Shown piece by piece: positions 34,601-49,600 of a stretch of 64,000 bases of DNA (position 1 is the stretch's first letter; every line of letters starts with the position of its first letter). Origin of the DNA: Cliona cf. orientalis (lineage: Eukaryota > Porifera > Demospongiae > Clionaida > Clionaidae); assembly GCA_963930775.1 (NCBI GenBank), contig OZ005692.1, positions 6,930,135 to 6,994,134 on the forward strand, given 5' to 3'. Under the pieces are notes generated by a model. The model searched no databases. It was not told the origin of the DNA and saw only the letters and a program-made list of their open reading frames with translations. The translations under genes and the position numbers were made by a program.

Positions 34601-37600
34601 AATAAGATCGATCTTGGCCCGAAAACTGGTACATATCCGTCGATAGCTTTAATCGCTTAGATTTGTGCAAGCATTCTACCTATTTTCAACATCTCTTCGG
34701 TCCATTCTTTCGTTTGAATCCTGAATCTTACGCATCTGTGACCGTTTTGGTAACCGCCTAGTCAAAAATAGTCGGTTAAGGAAAAAACTTTGACCCCCAC
34801 AAATTTAAGTTAATTAACGATGTTGCCATGGTAACTCGTTTTTAATAAACTACTTCCTTTCCTCTTCAACATGAATACCTTAGTTAGTCATCATAGTTTA
34901 TCCCTGGCCTACACCAGCAGGTTTTGTGTTGGCATGTTAGCAGTTTTTGATACTGACAATCCAGAGACAGTTGACACTAATGAAATTTCATCGCTCTCGA
35001 CTGAAGCACTATCCAAGTCACAACAAGATAATTTGGAGCTGAAGCCACTCATCCAGTTGCTTGAGCAGGGAACTATACCCAGTGAAAAACAACAGTCACA
35101 GAAGTTGCTGCTAGTACAGTTGTGCTATATGGTAGTGGATAAGATTTTATACTTTGTGGATCCGAAACTCCCTCATTGACAGAAAGGAGTTGTACCCAAG
35201 TGTCTGTGTCTCAAGATCATATCATGGAAGAAATCCATGCTGGTTTTTGGGGGACACTTAGCACTGAAAGGCTTGTATGGCACACTTTCATAGCACTACT
35301 ACTATGATGGAATGTACACTGATGCCCAAGCTTATTGCAGAGTTTGACTTGCGCCGTCTATCGAGGAGCTGGATGCAGATGAAGGCCCCTACTACAACCA
35401 ATTCCAGTGGGAGGACCATTTGAACGAGTTGGAGAGGACATCCTTGAAATGCTCCTTTCTTGGAAGAGGTGCTCGTATTCCCACTGAAACAGCCTTGTCA
35501 CAGCTGTTGACGCCCTACATGGTTGACCTGTACAGCACTGGTTACAGGACTTACTGAGCCGTGGAGAAATGCTAGGCAAAACATTGCTAAGGTGCAAAAA
35601 AATGCCAATATCTACGATAGGAACGGTAAAGAGCCTAACTACCAGGTTGGTGATCGTGTCACGGTGTACATGCCATCAAAGGACTCAAGAAAGCTGCGGA
35701 AGCTTGCTCTTCCCTGGTCCGTACAGAGTCCTGGCCACGAATGGCGTTTCAGTTAGACCTGTTGATCTTCCTGACCAGAAGCCCATTCGAGTCAATCTTG
35801 ATAGAGTTACGAAGTGCCTTAAAGAATTTCCTGATGTTTCGTGGTTGGGCAAAGCTCACAAAAAGTCTACAAAGAGCAGTGTGACACCCGAACCTGCCAC
35901 TGTAAAGCTTTCAACACACTCTTGCAAAATGTGAGAAAGAAAGCCCCTCACTCAAGGGCGAGTGATTAGCAAGGAGGTGGGTAATGTGATTCTGAACTAT
36001 GAATATTATGTATTGAGAACTAATTTTGGAACATTTTGATGGTGTAATGTCAAGCAATTTAAGTTTGGAATTTTCTGATTTTTGTTGGTCCTGACGTCTA
36101 TTTGCTATTAAAAGGATAGTAAAAGTCCATTTTCTCTGAGCGCAAGCTGGCGGCCACATCATACACGTGATATCTACATAATTGATGCCCTTTACTACAC
36201 TGTATACTATGTCTTGCTTGCAAGGTCAGCCTTCCAACATTATAGCAAGTACGCTAGTAGTAGTTGGAGTAAAATACTGAAGCTCGGACAGCAGGCATAT
36301 TCGGACGCTTTATCTCAAAGCGGGCACAAGCAACAAGGGGCGGGGCTATACCAAGTGGTACCTTGGAGTCACCTCTTTCTCTATCCCAAACGAGAGCCCT
36401 TGCAAGAACTTCAATGCTGCACCAGGATGCCGAGAAAACTGGTTTCGGAAACTACTGTTTGGACACAATAATTCGAGTTGTCCTGCACCAGTGAAATGAA
36501 GGTAGTGCTTAGTGAGCGGGATCCAATTAGCATATGGGTGGGGCTACCACTCTCTCAAGCTGGGAAGAAATCAGGTCATTCATGGTGGCATTGCCATGCA
36601 CTGGACGAAAATGAATACACACGTCCAAACATAGTAGTTTCCGAAAACAGTTTTCTCGGCGTCCTGGTGCAGCATTGAAGTTCTAGCAAGGGCTCTCGCT
36701 CGGAATGTGGAAAGAGGTAACTCCAAGGTACCACTTGGTATATATAGCCCTGCCCCTTGTTGCTTGTGCCTGCTTCGAGATAAAGCGTCCAAATATGCCT
36801 GCTGTCCGAGCTTCAGTATTTTACTCTATATGGTAGAAGATAACTAAACTGAGTACAGCAGGGGGTGAGTAAAGTGAGCTCCCCTACTTGTAGTTGTGCA
36901 TCTGTGTATCAGTATGTCTGTCAGTAACAGAGGGTCAGTGGAAACGATTTGACTATGAGACACAAACTGCTGTAGTTCTAGCTATAGAGTGTTACAAGCT
37001 AGAATTAGGCAGTATCTGTGTGTGCTAGTCAAGGTACTAGCTACAGGCACTAACACTAAGCCGTTGGACAGACCATATTACATGCAGCAGCCTACAATTA
37101 GCTAAACAGTAGATTCTATATTTGACTTCTTGCCTTCACAAGTTCAGTGAGGGAGTTAGCAAGCAAACTAATAAGTTTGTTGGCCAGCTGATTATGTACT
37201 CAAACAGAATGTACTGAATGCGCACACACCACAATGCTACTGTAACACTGCAAAGTCTTGCAAGTTCTATTTATATAATTAATGCCGTTCTCTCCTTTAA
37301 CCATACTATGACCTCTTTAGCTTACCTTTTAATGCTCAGTTTACAGCATTTTAATAGCATGTATGTGGGCTGTTGTCGTGTGATGGAAAATAAACAAATC
37401 AGATGCAGGGCAAGTGAAACGATCCCCACGGCATGATTGTTATTATAGTACTAAAACTAGTCCATTATTGGTGCTGCATGCATACTCTACTTTGATGTTG
37501 TAAGGCTGCATATAAAGAAAAAAATGTGTACTAACCATGTGTACTTTGTCAGACGTAACAAACATGGAATACTTGGCACTCCACTCTGTCTCAACATGTC

Positions 37601-40600
37601 TGGCACTATCTTCTGGACTATTCCATTCATTTCCTCCAGTGCTTGAGGTCTTCTGCTGTAAACTGGCTTTTCAGAAAGAAACTGTACACCACCACTGGAG
37701 AGAAGCACACCATCTGCCAAGTACCATCCTTCCTCCAGGCTATGCTTAACAGTAATAAGCTGTAACTGCTTAGTTGAGGTGTCATCAAATAAATCACTAA
37801 CAGCCAAAATATACATTGTTTGGAAGTACTCATCCACTTTGGTGTAGTGAAGCAAATCAGTGATACCCATAGGGCTTTTGAGTGAACCATGAGCAAAACC
37901 AATTTGTGGATTGATGAAAGTGTATCCGACTGGCAAATTGCTTTGAGTTGCTGCCTTTCTGACTTCCTCTGGTACCATTTTTGATATTTCTGCATTAAAT
38001 TTAATCACTATACAATCATGGTTAACTCATATCAAACTTACCAGGTTGATAATATTCAGCCTGCATAAAGGATTCCAAGTTTTCAAAGCCACACATTTGA
38101 ACTGCTTTAGTGAGATGCATCTGAAACTGTGATTGTATTTCTAATCTTTTAGTTGCAATTAAATCAGAAATTGCTTCACTTTCACTAGTACAATAATGCT
38201 TGACCCAAACAGGTTTAAGTGGCAAGCAATCCTTTGAGATATAGAAATGAGCAAAATGCTGGTGTTGTACTTCTCTGATATGCCACACAATGTAAGGCAT
38301 CTTCAAATTATCTTCATCTTCTGAAAGTGCACCTGCAGAAAGATATATTTGCTCTACTCCATTTATGGTATCATTAATGACAGTAATCATCGGTGCTATT
38401 GTTTGCTGTGACTGATGACTTTTATCCAGGAAGGAAGTAGCACGAAGAGGAGGCTTAATATCTGCATTAGGAAACCAATATAGCTTGCAAGCATCACTAC
38501 AAAATTTTAGTAAAATTTCATTCTGATAAACACCACTATATAATGTAGATGATGGTTTCATACAATGGTGGCACAAGTCACGACAATACCAACATCCTTT
38601 CGAACAGCATCTTCGATCAAGTGATGGTAGAATTTCAGCCATTTGGCCTGTGATGCATCTAAATAACGAACAACAAATTAAATAACATAACATTATTATA
38701 CTTCACACAGCATACCTGCGATAGTTCACTAGCTGCATGAGGAGATTAATATTGTCAAAGTGCTTGTTGGGTAATGTTATATTAAGTAGGCTTTGCAGCT
38801 GAGAAAGATCAGTCCTCAATGCATTAGCAACCTCATTCCTCATTGAAAATCCTGTTAGAACTAGTTTATTGTTCTTAATCTCTACCATGGTACTGTCAAT
38901 GTATTGAATGTGGTGTTTATTATATTGTAATACAATTATCATATAAAGTGAATGTGATTCAATGCATGGGGGTGACTTGGACCCATCAGTGCACAATATA
39001 AATGTCATAACTGCATTCTGTATTGGTTCCACTCTCGTGGCATGAATGATTACATGATGGCCTTTAGGTAGGATGACACATTCATTACGTGGCAGATTTA
39101 CATGTGGTTCCCTAATCTCATACCCCTTCGGCAAGAAGGACATCTGAAACATTGTTTTACAGTATGGCTCCACAGGAGTATTAACAGATGGCGCACTTGG
39201 AACTGACTGAAGGGTTGGCTTCTTTGCCCCTGGAGATATAAATCGTGAAACTTTTTGGAAGTCGTTTATTGTACCTTCTGTTAGCTGTTCCACCAAAGTC
39301 CACACACCTAATGGTAGTAACTTCACACAATCTTCTTCTGAAGGTATGATATAGGTTTGATCAGATTCAGCTTGATTGGATGTAATGTGAAGGCCTTTGT
39401 TCTTCAAAGCATGTACTGACTCATCAAATTGAACAATAAGGGTAATAGGCCCACAGCACAACAAAAAGAAATGTGCATAACCATTAAAACCACGGTAATT
39501 TGTATCAAGTTTTTTGTTTCGAGAAATTGCAAATGCTCCAACTGGGTATGGAGCTTGCAATGAACCATAATTTTGTTGGGACTTCAGGGGACTAATGAAA
39601 AGATATACATGTAAAAGTTCCTTCAATTGCTCATTGAGTCTTTCTAATTGCTTTGATTCATGTTCACTTAGTGACACTATCTCATGATTGATTTTAACCG
39701 GAAGTGACAACAGATGTTTTCTACAGAGAAGTAGTACCTTGTAGATCTCATCATCATTAAAATGCATAGGAAATTGAACTGCTATGCTTAAACAGCGAAA
39801 TATCATTCCTGCACAAAAGCTAAAAAGCCAAGGTGAATATGAAATTTTACCAGTGGTAGGAAACTGATCATTGAAATCGCTCTCACCATTCTGTGAGAGT
39901 AGCTCTTCACATCTTGAACACAACATCCAGTAAGTACAACTTCCAGCTGATTTGAGTTGGTGCTTATCAAGACCAAATATGAAATTTTTTTCATCGGATG
40001 AATAATCTTGGAAGGTTTTTGCAATGAACTCAGGCCATACATGACTTTTGCTTAGTGATGTCTTTTGTCTGCAAAGGAGGCATCGTTTACATTTGTTCAA
40101 CTGATTAGTTGTTGAGAGACAGTCAAACATTGCCCAGTCAAGCAGCTTAGATCCTTCTTCATCTAACAAATTTTGATCTAATCCATTGCCTAGCAAAGCA
40201 ATCGCTTCCATCATGCTATTGAAACATTCATTATAAAGCAAGATTCTTCCTTCTTTTGTTGCTACAATATTGTCATCTACCAAGATGTATTGAAGCTTTC
40301 GTTTGTATGCATAGAAACAAGCCTTCCCTTTGGTTATTTTAGCTTGCAACAGGGTCGAATTACTTTCACTATGGCCAGCTTTAATTATAACGTCACATAC
40401 TTCAATGCATTCAACATAGTTATTGAGTTTCAAACAGCCATTGGCATACAACAGTAAACTCTGATGATCTGAAATACAATAATTATAGAAATATTTCACA
40501 TGATAGCAGGAGAGTAGGTAAGATAGGTGATAAAATGTAGCAAATGTTTGTTATCACACCAATTAAATAGTAAATTTTCATTATGAATAGCTAATTCTTT

Positions 40601-43600
40601 GACCCCATGAAGCAAGCTGGTTTGAAATGCTTGCTTCCTATTAAAGCACCCTCTTCAGCCTCCTGATACAATACAGCCTAAACTAGTGACTCGCTATCAT
40701 TACTCCACTGGGGTTTGATAGCTGGTATAAAGGCTACAAACTGGAGCAAACACTTCACTCAAAGAAATGGCCACTTATGACGAAAATGAACTACTTTATA
40801 GTGGGGAAACTTTGGTGGTTATTAACTGGCAACTTTGCAGAAAATCATTCTTAAAAATCTGCTGATATTTTGTGCACTATTGGAAGTGCTTGCAATCACC
40901 AAATTAAAATTCCACCAACGCATTCTGATTACTGCTTACCAAAGTTTCCCACCTTATGGTATTACTACCTGGTGGGTCTGGTTGCAAAAATATTGATGGG
41001 ATTGCTCCCGGTACTCAAGAAGAATTGTCGTAACTTTGAGGACTGACATTTGCATGCCCTAACAAGTTCTACAGTCAGATTGAGCTACGCACACAATGTT
41101 AGATATATTATAGACTCACTGTTTATGAAATAACCTTCATAGGATACTTCATCTTTAAAGGAGAAACTCAATTGACCACACCACTATTTTTAAAGTGGAC
41201 ATGGCTGCTCGAAAATGCACAAAGCAGTGATTTTGTAGGCTGGTAAGTGTCATGGTTTCAGGTTACTAAGCTTTTACTTGAACTAACCTATGGTTATTTG
41301 CTATCTAGATAATGGCTATCATTATATTAAAATTGTAGTTGTCTGTCTGTCTGTCCATTACGGAAGGTCAGCATGAATGATTTTACCTCAGACATAAGGT
41401 GCTGTATCTCTGGCTTTTGACTGAAAAGAAGCTACAACTTGGCAACCTCTGCTTTTGCTTCTTGCCTTCGTATGTTTTGTGAGAGATAGTGAGCAAACTA
41501 ACGAGTTTTTGGGGCTATCGATTCGTCAGGCCACATGCTCAAACAGGATGTAGTAAATGCACATGTACAGGTACCACATTCCTGGACTGCAGCACCTTGC
41601 ATGAACTGTTTACATAATCAATGCCCTTTAAGGCTACACTATGACCTCTTCATGCTTGCAATATCTGGCCTTTGACAGTCCTGTTCACATTTCAGTAGCA
41701 TGCATGCATTCAGGTAGATATGTGATGGAAGATAATCAAACTGGGTGCAGCAGGGGGCGAGCGAAGCGAGCCTTCTGCTTATAGTATTATAATATGAAAT
41801 TAATTTTATGTTAGGACTCAATTTGTGCTTTCTGTGACTTGGCTTGTAGTAGGTGGACCAAGAATGGCCATGCCCACCACAACAAGCGGTTCCAATCCTA
41901 AATTCTCCTGAGACGTTAGGTGTGGTACCAAGAAGCTATCTGTGTGACTGACTCATCAATTCTCAACCTTCACTTAACCCACTCATTTTTATCCGATTAT
42001 GCATCACATGTGCTTCTAAACCAGCTTTGTGCATCTTTACTGTGCACTATGCTTTACAGAAAACACAGGCTTACAATTAACCCTTGAAACTTACCACTGC
42101 TTTGAAATCCAAGAAGATAGAGAGTACAGTACGAAGTCACACTTAATTCTGGTGAAGAAACACATTTTATAGCTCTTATAATATCAGGATCTTTCAGAAT
42201 TGCTGTTCTGGTTGAATTCTCATGTGAAAGGCACCAAATAAGTCTTATAGCTACACTCTGTAACTCTTGTTGACTGTCCAACTTCAGGACACATTTAAGA
42301 ACTGATAGTAAACCTTCTTCTAGTAAAAGCCGTGAGTTATGCTCAAGTTCAAGAGTTACACTGTCTAACACTTTCTGATAATCACTACACACTTTTCTGT
42401 CAAGATTTGTACCTTTTCTGTTATATTCATGAGTAAACCAAATCATACATCGAAGAAAGGTCAATAGAGAGGAATCTTGTGCAAGATGATAAGGATTTTC
42501 AATTGCTTCATTGAGTAGACATATAAATGAATTTGCTTCATTCCTGGTCAATTTGAGAGCACGTAGTTGTTCATGATCAAGCAGAGGGCTTAAAAGAGCA
42601 AGAAGCATTTTACTACAATGTGCTAGAACTGGTTGCTGACCATGAGTCAGTGGCAACACTGAGACGATAACATCACTCTGATTGAACGTTGTATTAAAAG
42701 CTGGCAAGTTGGCTGGATCAGATGCACAATTTATCAACACCTTGAGGCAGAGATAAACCTATTGAAAACTAAAGTCAATATTTACAGCAAAGTGCAAAAT
42801 CCCTATTCTTTAAACCTCCAGAAATCATGCACATTACACGCTATAGTTCTAGAAAATGGCACCCTGATTGTGCAGTTACATCTCAACTCCTACGTCTGTG
42901 TAAGCAATGAGTGATGTTCACTCAATGTATTGAATATAACAAGTGTAGAAAAACAATGGCTGATGATTGAAGTAGGGAGATAGTATCAAAAAGCTATACA
43001 GCAGTAGGCTAGGGGTACATCCCTATGCTTGTTCTAACAGAATGATGCTTAATAGGTTTGCTGATTGTCTCACAAAATTCTACGCAGAATTAAGGGATTT
43101 AAACTGTTATATACATTGGTCAGAAGGAGTGTCAATTTGTACAGTGTGTGAATCTTACCTTATTAAAAATATTCAGTTGAATAAAGATAGGAAGCAAGTT
43201 GCAGATATTAGTGATTATTCCAGTTCTTGACAGTCCAGCACTAACATCGTCACTATGACATGTCCACCACACAAGACACTTCAACACTATTAGATGAACA
43301 TCATGAGAAACAGCTTTTGTTGCTTCTACACAAACAAGATAATTATATTAATCTTGTGAAAGCATTTATTAAACAATTGTGTACCTTCAAGGTGGACGAT
43401 GCATAATAAAGAGGTTAATCTATGCAGAGCTAAAAATGTTGCAGATGAATGGCTTATGCTGCTTACAATCTCTTCTCTGAACTTTTCATCATATTGCATC
43501 AAATTATGTTGAAGTACAATTGCTGCAGAGAGATTTCCTATTATTGAACTAGTGTTGAATGTCTTAGAATTGGCCTCAAATAATTTGTTGTACTCCACAA

Positions 43601-46600
43601 TATATGAAAGAAAATCGGTACTGAGTTCATATCGCATCTGATCAGTTAAACTGTCAAAACCATCACTGCTAGGTTGATCACCTGAAATATTATGGCACTG
43701 ATAATGTATATAGAAACAGCAGATGCAAACATCTATCATCAATGGTGCACTAAATCACAGCTTCACTTGTTTGACTATAGTATTACTATAGGCATGGGTT
43801 TTTAAGTGCACATAGGAATTAAGTGCATTTTTTGATTTAGGTACATACATTCTTCCTGGTTTTACTACTCAATAATAGGTGCATTAGCTATTTAAACAGC
43901 CTAGATCTACAGTACTATGTACAAAGTAATGCGCAGCTTATCTGTAGCAAGCAAAAGTACTCTCTCTTTGTCTTGGTTGCCGTTATAGTGAGTCTTTTCG
44001 ATCGTGACTCCATGTGCACGCAAATTGTGCAGTTTGCTGACAACCCCTTACCTATGCGTATACGTGGGTGTGGTCAATATATTTTAATATTTAAGCACAT
44101 AGTTTCTTGTTGATTTTGCAATAAGTGCATGTGCTTAAAAACCCGTGTCTACGATATTATTATAGTGGTACAAATCATGTTTGTCAACAGAAGTTCCAGT
44201 GCTTCAGCATATGTGTACAGCCACAGTATCCCATAATACCACAGATGATTGCAAGCATGGTAGCTAATGTCTCGAAACACTTTGAGCAACTCCCACTGAA
44301 GCTACAAGGCTATACCAGGATAAGATTGGAGATATCTTGGGGATGAATCTATTCACACTCTCCTGCAATCAGCTGTTGAAGGGCAAAGCAATAAGGGGCA
44401 AAGCAATAATACACAAACTCAGCCAAGCTCTTTTCCACCTGCTGATTCAACTGACTTGCTTTCACACGTTGTGCTGCAAAGTAGCTATATTACAGCAAAA
44501 CAGTTTAAGCCATACAAGTCCTTGGAAGCATACAATCAATTATTCGTCAGTGGCTGGATAAAGGAGGTCAGAGCTTGGGACATCAGTAATAAGAGTATGA
44601 TAACTGGAAGGGTATGAGTAGTAATGCTCACAATAAACTTCCAAATATTAAGTCCTTTTGATACATTATTATGGGCGTGATACTCACAAAGATGCATTCG
44701 TTTAGACAATGACTCAAGGGATGGCAAAATTTTGGTTTTGAGGAATAAGGGATGGTAATGCCGTAACTGCATGTGGTAAGGTAGGGACATAAACGTGTAA
44801 CACAATGTGATGTAATCATGCTCAATACCAATATTATTAGCAATTAGCAGCCTGTATGTAAGTGTTTATTGTGAACTTTTAGTCTGCGGTTCAGTACTAA
44901 ACTGTCTAACATTTTTCAACAATTCAAAAGGATGGCTGTCTAACCTTTTCCAATAATTCTAGATTGGCAAGGGATGGCCAGCGCCATCCCCTAATTGAAA
45001 CACTGCTTATGACATGCCATTGAGGTATTGGATAATATGTGAAACCTCAAATGAAATCCTCTGTGCCCATTGTGACTGCATGGTGGGATTGGGAGAAGCA
45101 CGTACCCACATTGCAGCTATTTTATTTCATATCGAAACAGCATCACATAAGAATGATTCAGCTACATGAACACAGAAAGAATGCCAGTGGGTAATTCCAA
45201 CTTATCTGAAGGATATACCCTATGCATCACTCCGAAAGCTTAATTTTAGCTCAGCTAAATCGAAGAAGTATAAAATCAATTTTGCTATTGATAGGAGCAC
45301 CACTGCCCCAGTGAAGGATGTAGTTAAAAGAGATCACCCTGGCCAAGATTTACACATTAGAGTTAAAAAGCATTTGTGGCTGGTTAACGACTTTTGCACG
45401 GATTGGCCAATGAGACATTGTAGCCGTAATATACCTATCAATGTATTGCCCCAGGTGCCCCCCCCCCCCCCCCCCAGCCCCCAGCCAAGTCTAAACTTTG
45501 GGCTATTTAAATAAAACCCCTGTCTCTCTCTCTCCCTCCCTACCTTCTTCTTTTACATGTATGCCATGATAGTGATGCACTGGTGAACATGGAACTGACG
45601 AAGCCCATGGTGAAGCGTGAACTTGTTTATGAGGAATCCTCAATTTAGACTATTATTTTTGCACTATCTCCGAGGAAGGAGGGGTGGGGGGGGGGGGGGC
45701 CCAACATAGCCGATTAGCCACAAAGGAACAAGTATAAGCATACATCTCCTGTGACCTAATACCACCATAAAATGCATGCCAATTGGGGAATACAACTGCA
45801 CCCATTTATCTCTACTACCCACATGGGAAGGTGGTGAGCTTCTAAGGGACAAACTAACAAGTTCAATTAAAAGGCTGTGAGCAGAAAAGTTGCATGGATA
45901 TTATCTCATTTTCACCCGACTAGTTCAGTGACCATTCTCCATTATAGCATTGCAGCTGCTTTACGTGTAGCTACATGTACATGTATGTTTTGTGCTATAC
46001 AGCAGTGGCTCATGATATTGTCAAACATGAGAGTTCCATTCACCCTCTTGCATGTGTTTGAAATACCACCACTGAAATGTACAACAGAATACATCTTAAA
46101 GTTATTGCTAAGTCCAAACATTGATTGTAGCTGGATCTGTCACACTTGGCAAGTTTCAAACATCGTAGGCAATGCTACCTTTGTAGTTGATCTGACATCA
46201 CTTAAACATCCTGATGATGTGCGAAAAGATTTCCTTGGAAAGTGGATCCATTCTGGCTCCCATCCCTTCACCTTTAAGGCAACAATTGACGAGGATGGAT
46301 AAATTGCAGTTGAAAAATGTGCTTCTGGTGGATCTGAAAATTTTTTCTACCTACGTGAACTTCACTGTTAACATCTGTCTAATGTTGACTTTCGTAGGAT
46401 GCTGGCTTTTCTCTCAGGTAAGGGATCAGATTTAAGTTATACAAAGTATGTTCTGAAGGCCTTGCATAGTACAGTACCTGTCTACAGTATTGTTGTGTTC
46501 AATTGAGCCATATGTGGTAGTCCTAGGTATGGCATACTCCTGTTGCTTTTTTGACCATTTTGTTATTGATGTTTGTAATACTGGAAGCATTTTTTAGCAA

Positions 46601-49600
46601 CTCCTCTCTCTCTCTGATGAATGTGTACTACCTATATATCTAAGGAATAATGTATGCATTTTCTACTATGTGTCCATATGAAATTTGTGTACATGTATGC
46701 ACATTTGTGGCTTATATGCACACTGGAAATATTCAACATCAGTCTCAAGAATTCAAGGTGTTACTGTCAGCTTGTTTAGAGTGTGCGTGCACACACACAC
46801 ACACACACACACTATGGAATAGTGCAAGTCACTGCCACATCTTGGTGCATGTATAGACTGCTTTTAATCCACCACATGCATGAGCAAGGGGTAAAGCAAT
46901 CAGTTTGTCTCATCATCATTGGCACGAAAATTGCCAGATCTTGAGATCTAGACATCTGAGCAAGTTGTAAGCACAACCAGACTGTCAAATGCAGCGAAAA
47001 TCTGGCTTGGTTTGGTTTTACATCGATGACACGGGCCAGGATTGCCACAAATATAATGCTTTTGTTGACCACGCCTATCAACCACACCTACGGTTGACCA
47101 TGTGCTTTCTGCTCATGTGCACAACTACAACTTAGGTAAGTAGATAAAGGTTGTCTGAGGATTATGACACTACATCCTGATATTGCTACATGCAGCGTGT
47201 GGGGTATGTGCTCTAGAGAGCTCTTGTTTTCATTCATATTATCTTGTCTGTATCCACTTGCCTATGTAGGAATGCTGTATAGCACTAAAACTTTTTATAA
47301 ACTTGATATTGAACATAGGTGGAAGACACTCAACATAATTCTGCTAATTATTCATCTGTGTGTGTGTCCAAATAAAATAGCTCCATTCACACTGAAGCAT
47401 TAATGCTTCAAATTGACCTATTAAATTTTTTCACTTTTTAGATTCTTCGTACAACCCTCATCCACTGTGCTTAGTTGTATACTACATTCCTCCTGGATTT
47501 ATGCTGATTGTTGTTTCTCATGGAAACTCTAAATCTGCTCAGCCATACTTTCCCACATTACCAAGTAAAGCCATACAATTAAAGGAGAAGTGTGTAACTT
47601 GAGGCCCAAAGGAAGTAGTTTCATCGGTAAAAGGTGTGTCAGGAGGTATATTGGATGCTACTTATCCTGGTGTCCAACTTCAAGTGTCATGTCCCATCAG
47701 CACAGACCACAGTTTATCTTGCCAGTCAGAGTCAAATGAATTGTATAGGATCATGCTACAAGCTCATTTTGAGGATGGGAGCAGAAAATTTATCAGGGAT
47801 GTGAAGGTATAATCCTGAGCCAGCAATAGTTCTGGCATCAGACCAGCAACTTTTTGATTTGGAACGTTTCTGTTGTGACTTGTCCCAGTTTTCAGTCCTT
47901 ACAATTGATCCAACCTTTTCTCTTGGTGATTTTGATGTCGCCCCCACCATGTATTGTCATCTGATGCTATGTAGCAAGCAAAGAAATAATCCTCCAGTGA
48001 TGCTTGGACTGACTATGATTCACTACAGGAAAACCTTCACAACCTACATGTTTTATTGCTTCCTGCATGATAGGCCAAAATAGAAATCCGGAGAGCCTTT
48101 GTGTATTTGGTACAGATGGTGAAAAGCCTTTGATTGATGCTTTCCATCATGAATTCAAATCAGTACTGCACCTAACATACTTCAATCATATAAGACGTAA
48201 TATTAAAGATAAGCTTCGTGAGATGATGATTGCAGACGAAATCCAAGCAGAGATTTTGAACTACATTTCTGGACGCAGAGTGGGATCGACTTTAATTGTT
48301 GGCTTAGTGTGATTCCTCTAGTGTACAGATATTTGAAGAGAAACTAGAAATGCTGGTGGACAAATGAAAGCTGCACGATCTTGATAGTAACCAGGGAAAA
48401 ATTGGTGATTTCTGCCTCCTCGTTTCATGCCAATAAAGAGGATGTCATCTGCAATACTATGCTGCTGCCGATATGGGAAGAGGCAAGTCTTGGAACTCCC
48501 CATGAGGTATTCTACACTAACAGTAGCGAGTGTATTAACAATGTGTTAAAAGTTAAGGTTAACTACAAGCATACAGAATTGATAAGCCCCATCAGTTAGT
48601 TGAAGACCAACAATGAGAGGTGGGAAAAAAGCAATGGTTGGCAGTGGAAAATACTACCTTTGGCCATAATACAAACATGAGTGTACCACAAAGTCGATGG
48701 TTTGCAATGACAAAAAGCGATGTTTAAAGAAGTTGAATGAGATGACTGTCCTTGCAATAAGCGATTGTCCGAACACATCCCATTCTGACTCAGCTGTTAA
48801 AGTCACTCTTGGAAACGAACCTACTCGGCTCTCTGCTCTTGAAACAAGCAGTGTCTCTCTGTCAACTAATCTTGAAACTGGCGTTCACTCGTCTGATCAA
48901 ATCACATCTGATATAAGTACACCTGCACCTACTAGCTCACACTCAATCTGCAATCTGCTCTCTAGCAAATTATCTGTGCTCTTGAGTAAGCTTGGTTTGC
49001 CAGGTACTGCCATCGACGGGATTTCAAAAAAGGCTGCTGAAATACTGTGCACTGATGAAGCAATCGTGCACGCTCCCGGTCACCCTGCCGAGGCTCAAAT
49101 GGTTGTTAGTCGTACTGGGAATAGACCACACTTGGTTCTTCCTAAAAGGAGGAGTGGAGGAATGGCTTGTGATGACGACTGTCCCCAGTACAAATCTGCA
49201 AAGTTATGTTCTCACATTATTGCCGCAGCAGAGTACAAGAAGCAACTTGACACATTTATTGCATAGTATGGAGCAATCAAGAAAACTCCCAAATCACCAA
49301 ATTAGATACAGCTGACATCGTCAAAGGAGGTAGAACTCCAACCAAGAGAAAGCCTTCAGTTCCTATTGAGAGGATTAACCCTCATCAGGAGTTGTGCCCA
49401 ACACTCGTACACATACAAGTGCAGTGGATATACATTTATCTCCCACTATAGGCCCATCTTACCAACAGTCACTAAATGCTCCAATATCTGTTACAATAGG
49501 AGGATTAACCACATCCTTGCCACCTACTGGTTAATTTGGATCTCCTGTTACTCCAGCTTATCCAACAGTGCCACTTGGTCAATCTGCGTCACCATATTCG

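Noticed and set aside
47441..49266. A domesticated, functional MULE-derived gene
   Set aside because: Several stops and frameshifts interrupt the transposase core and no splice sites bridge them.
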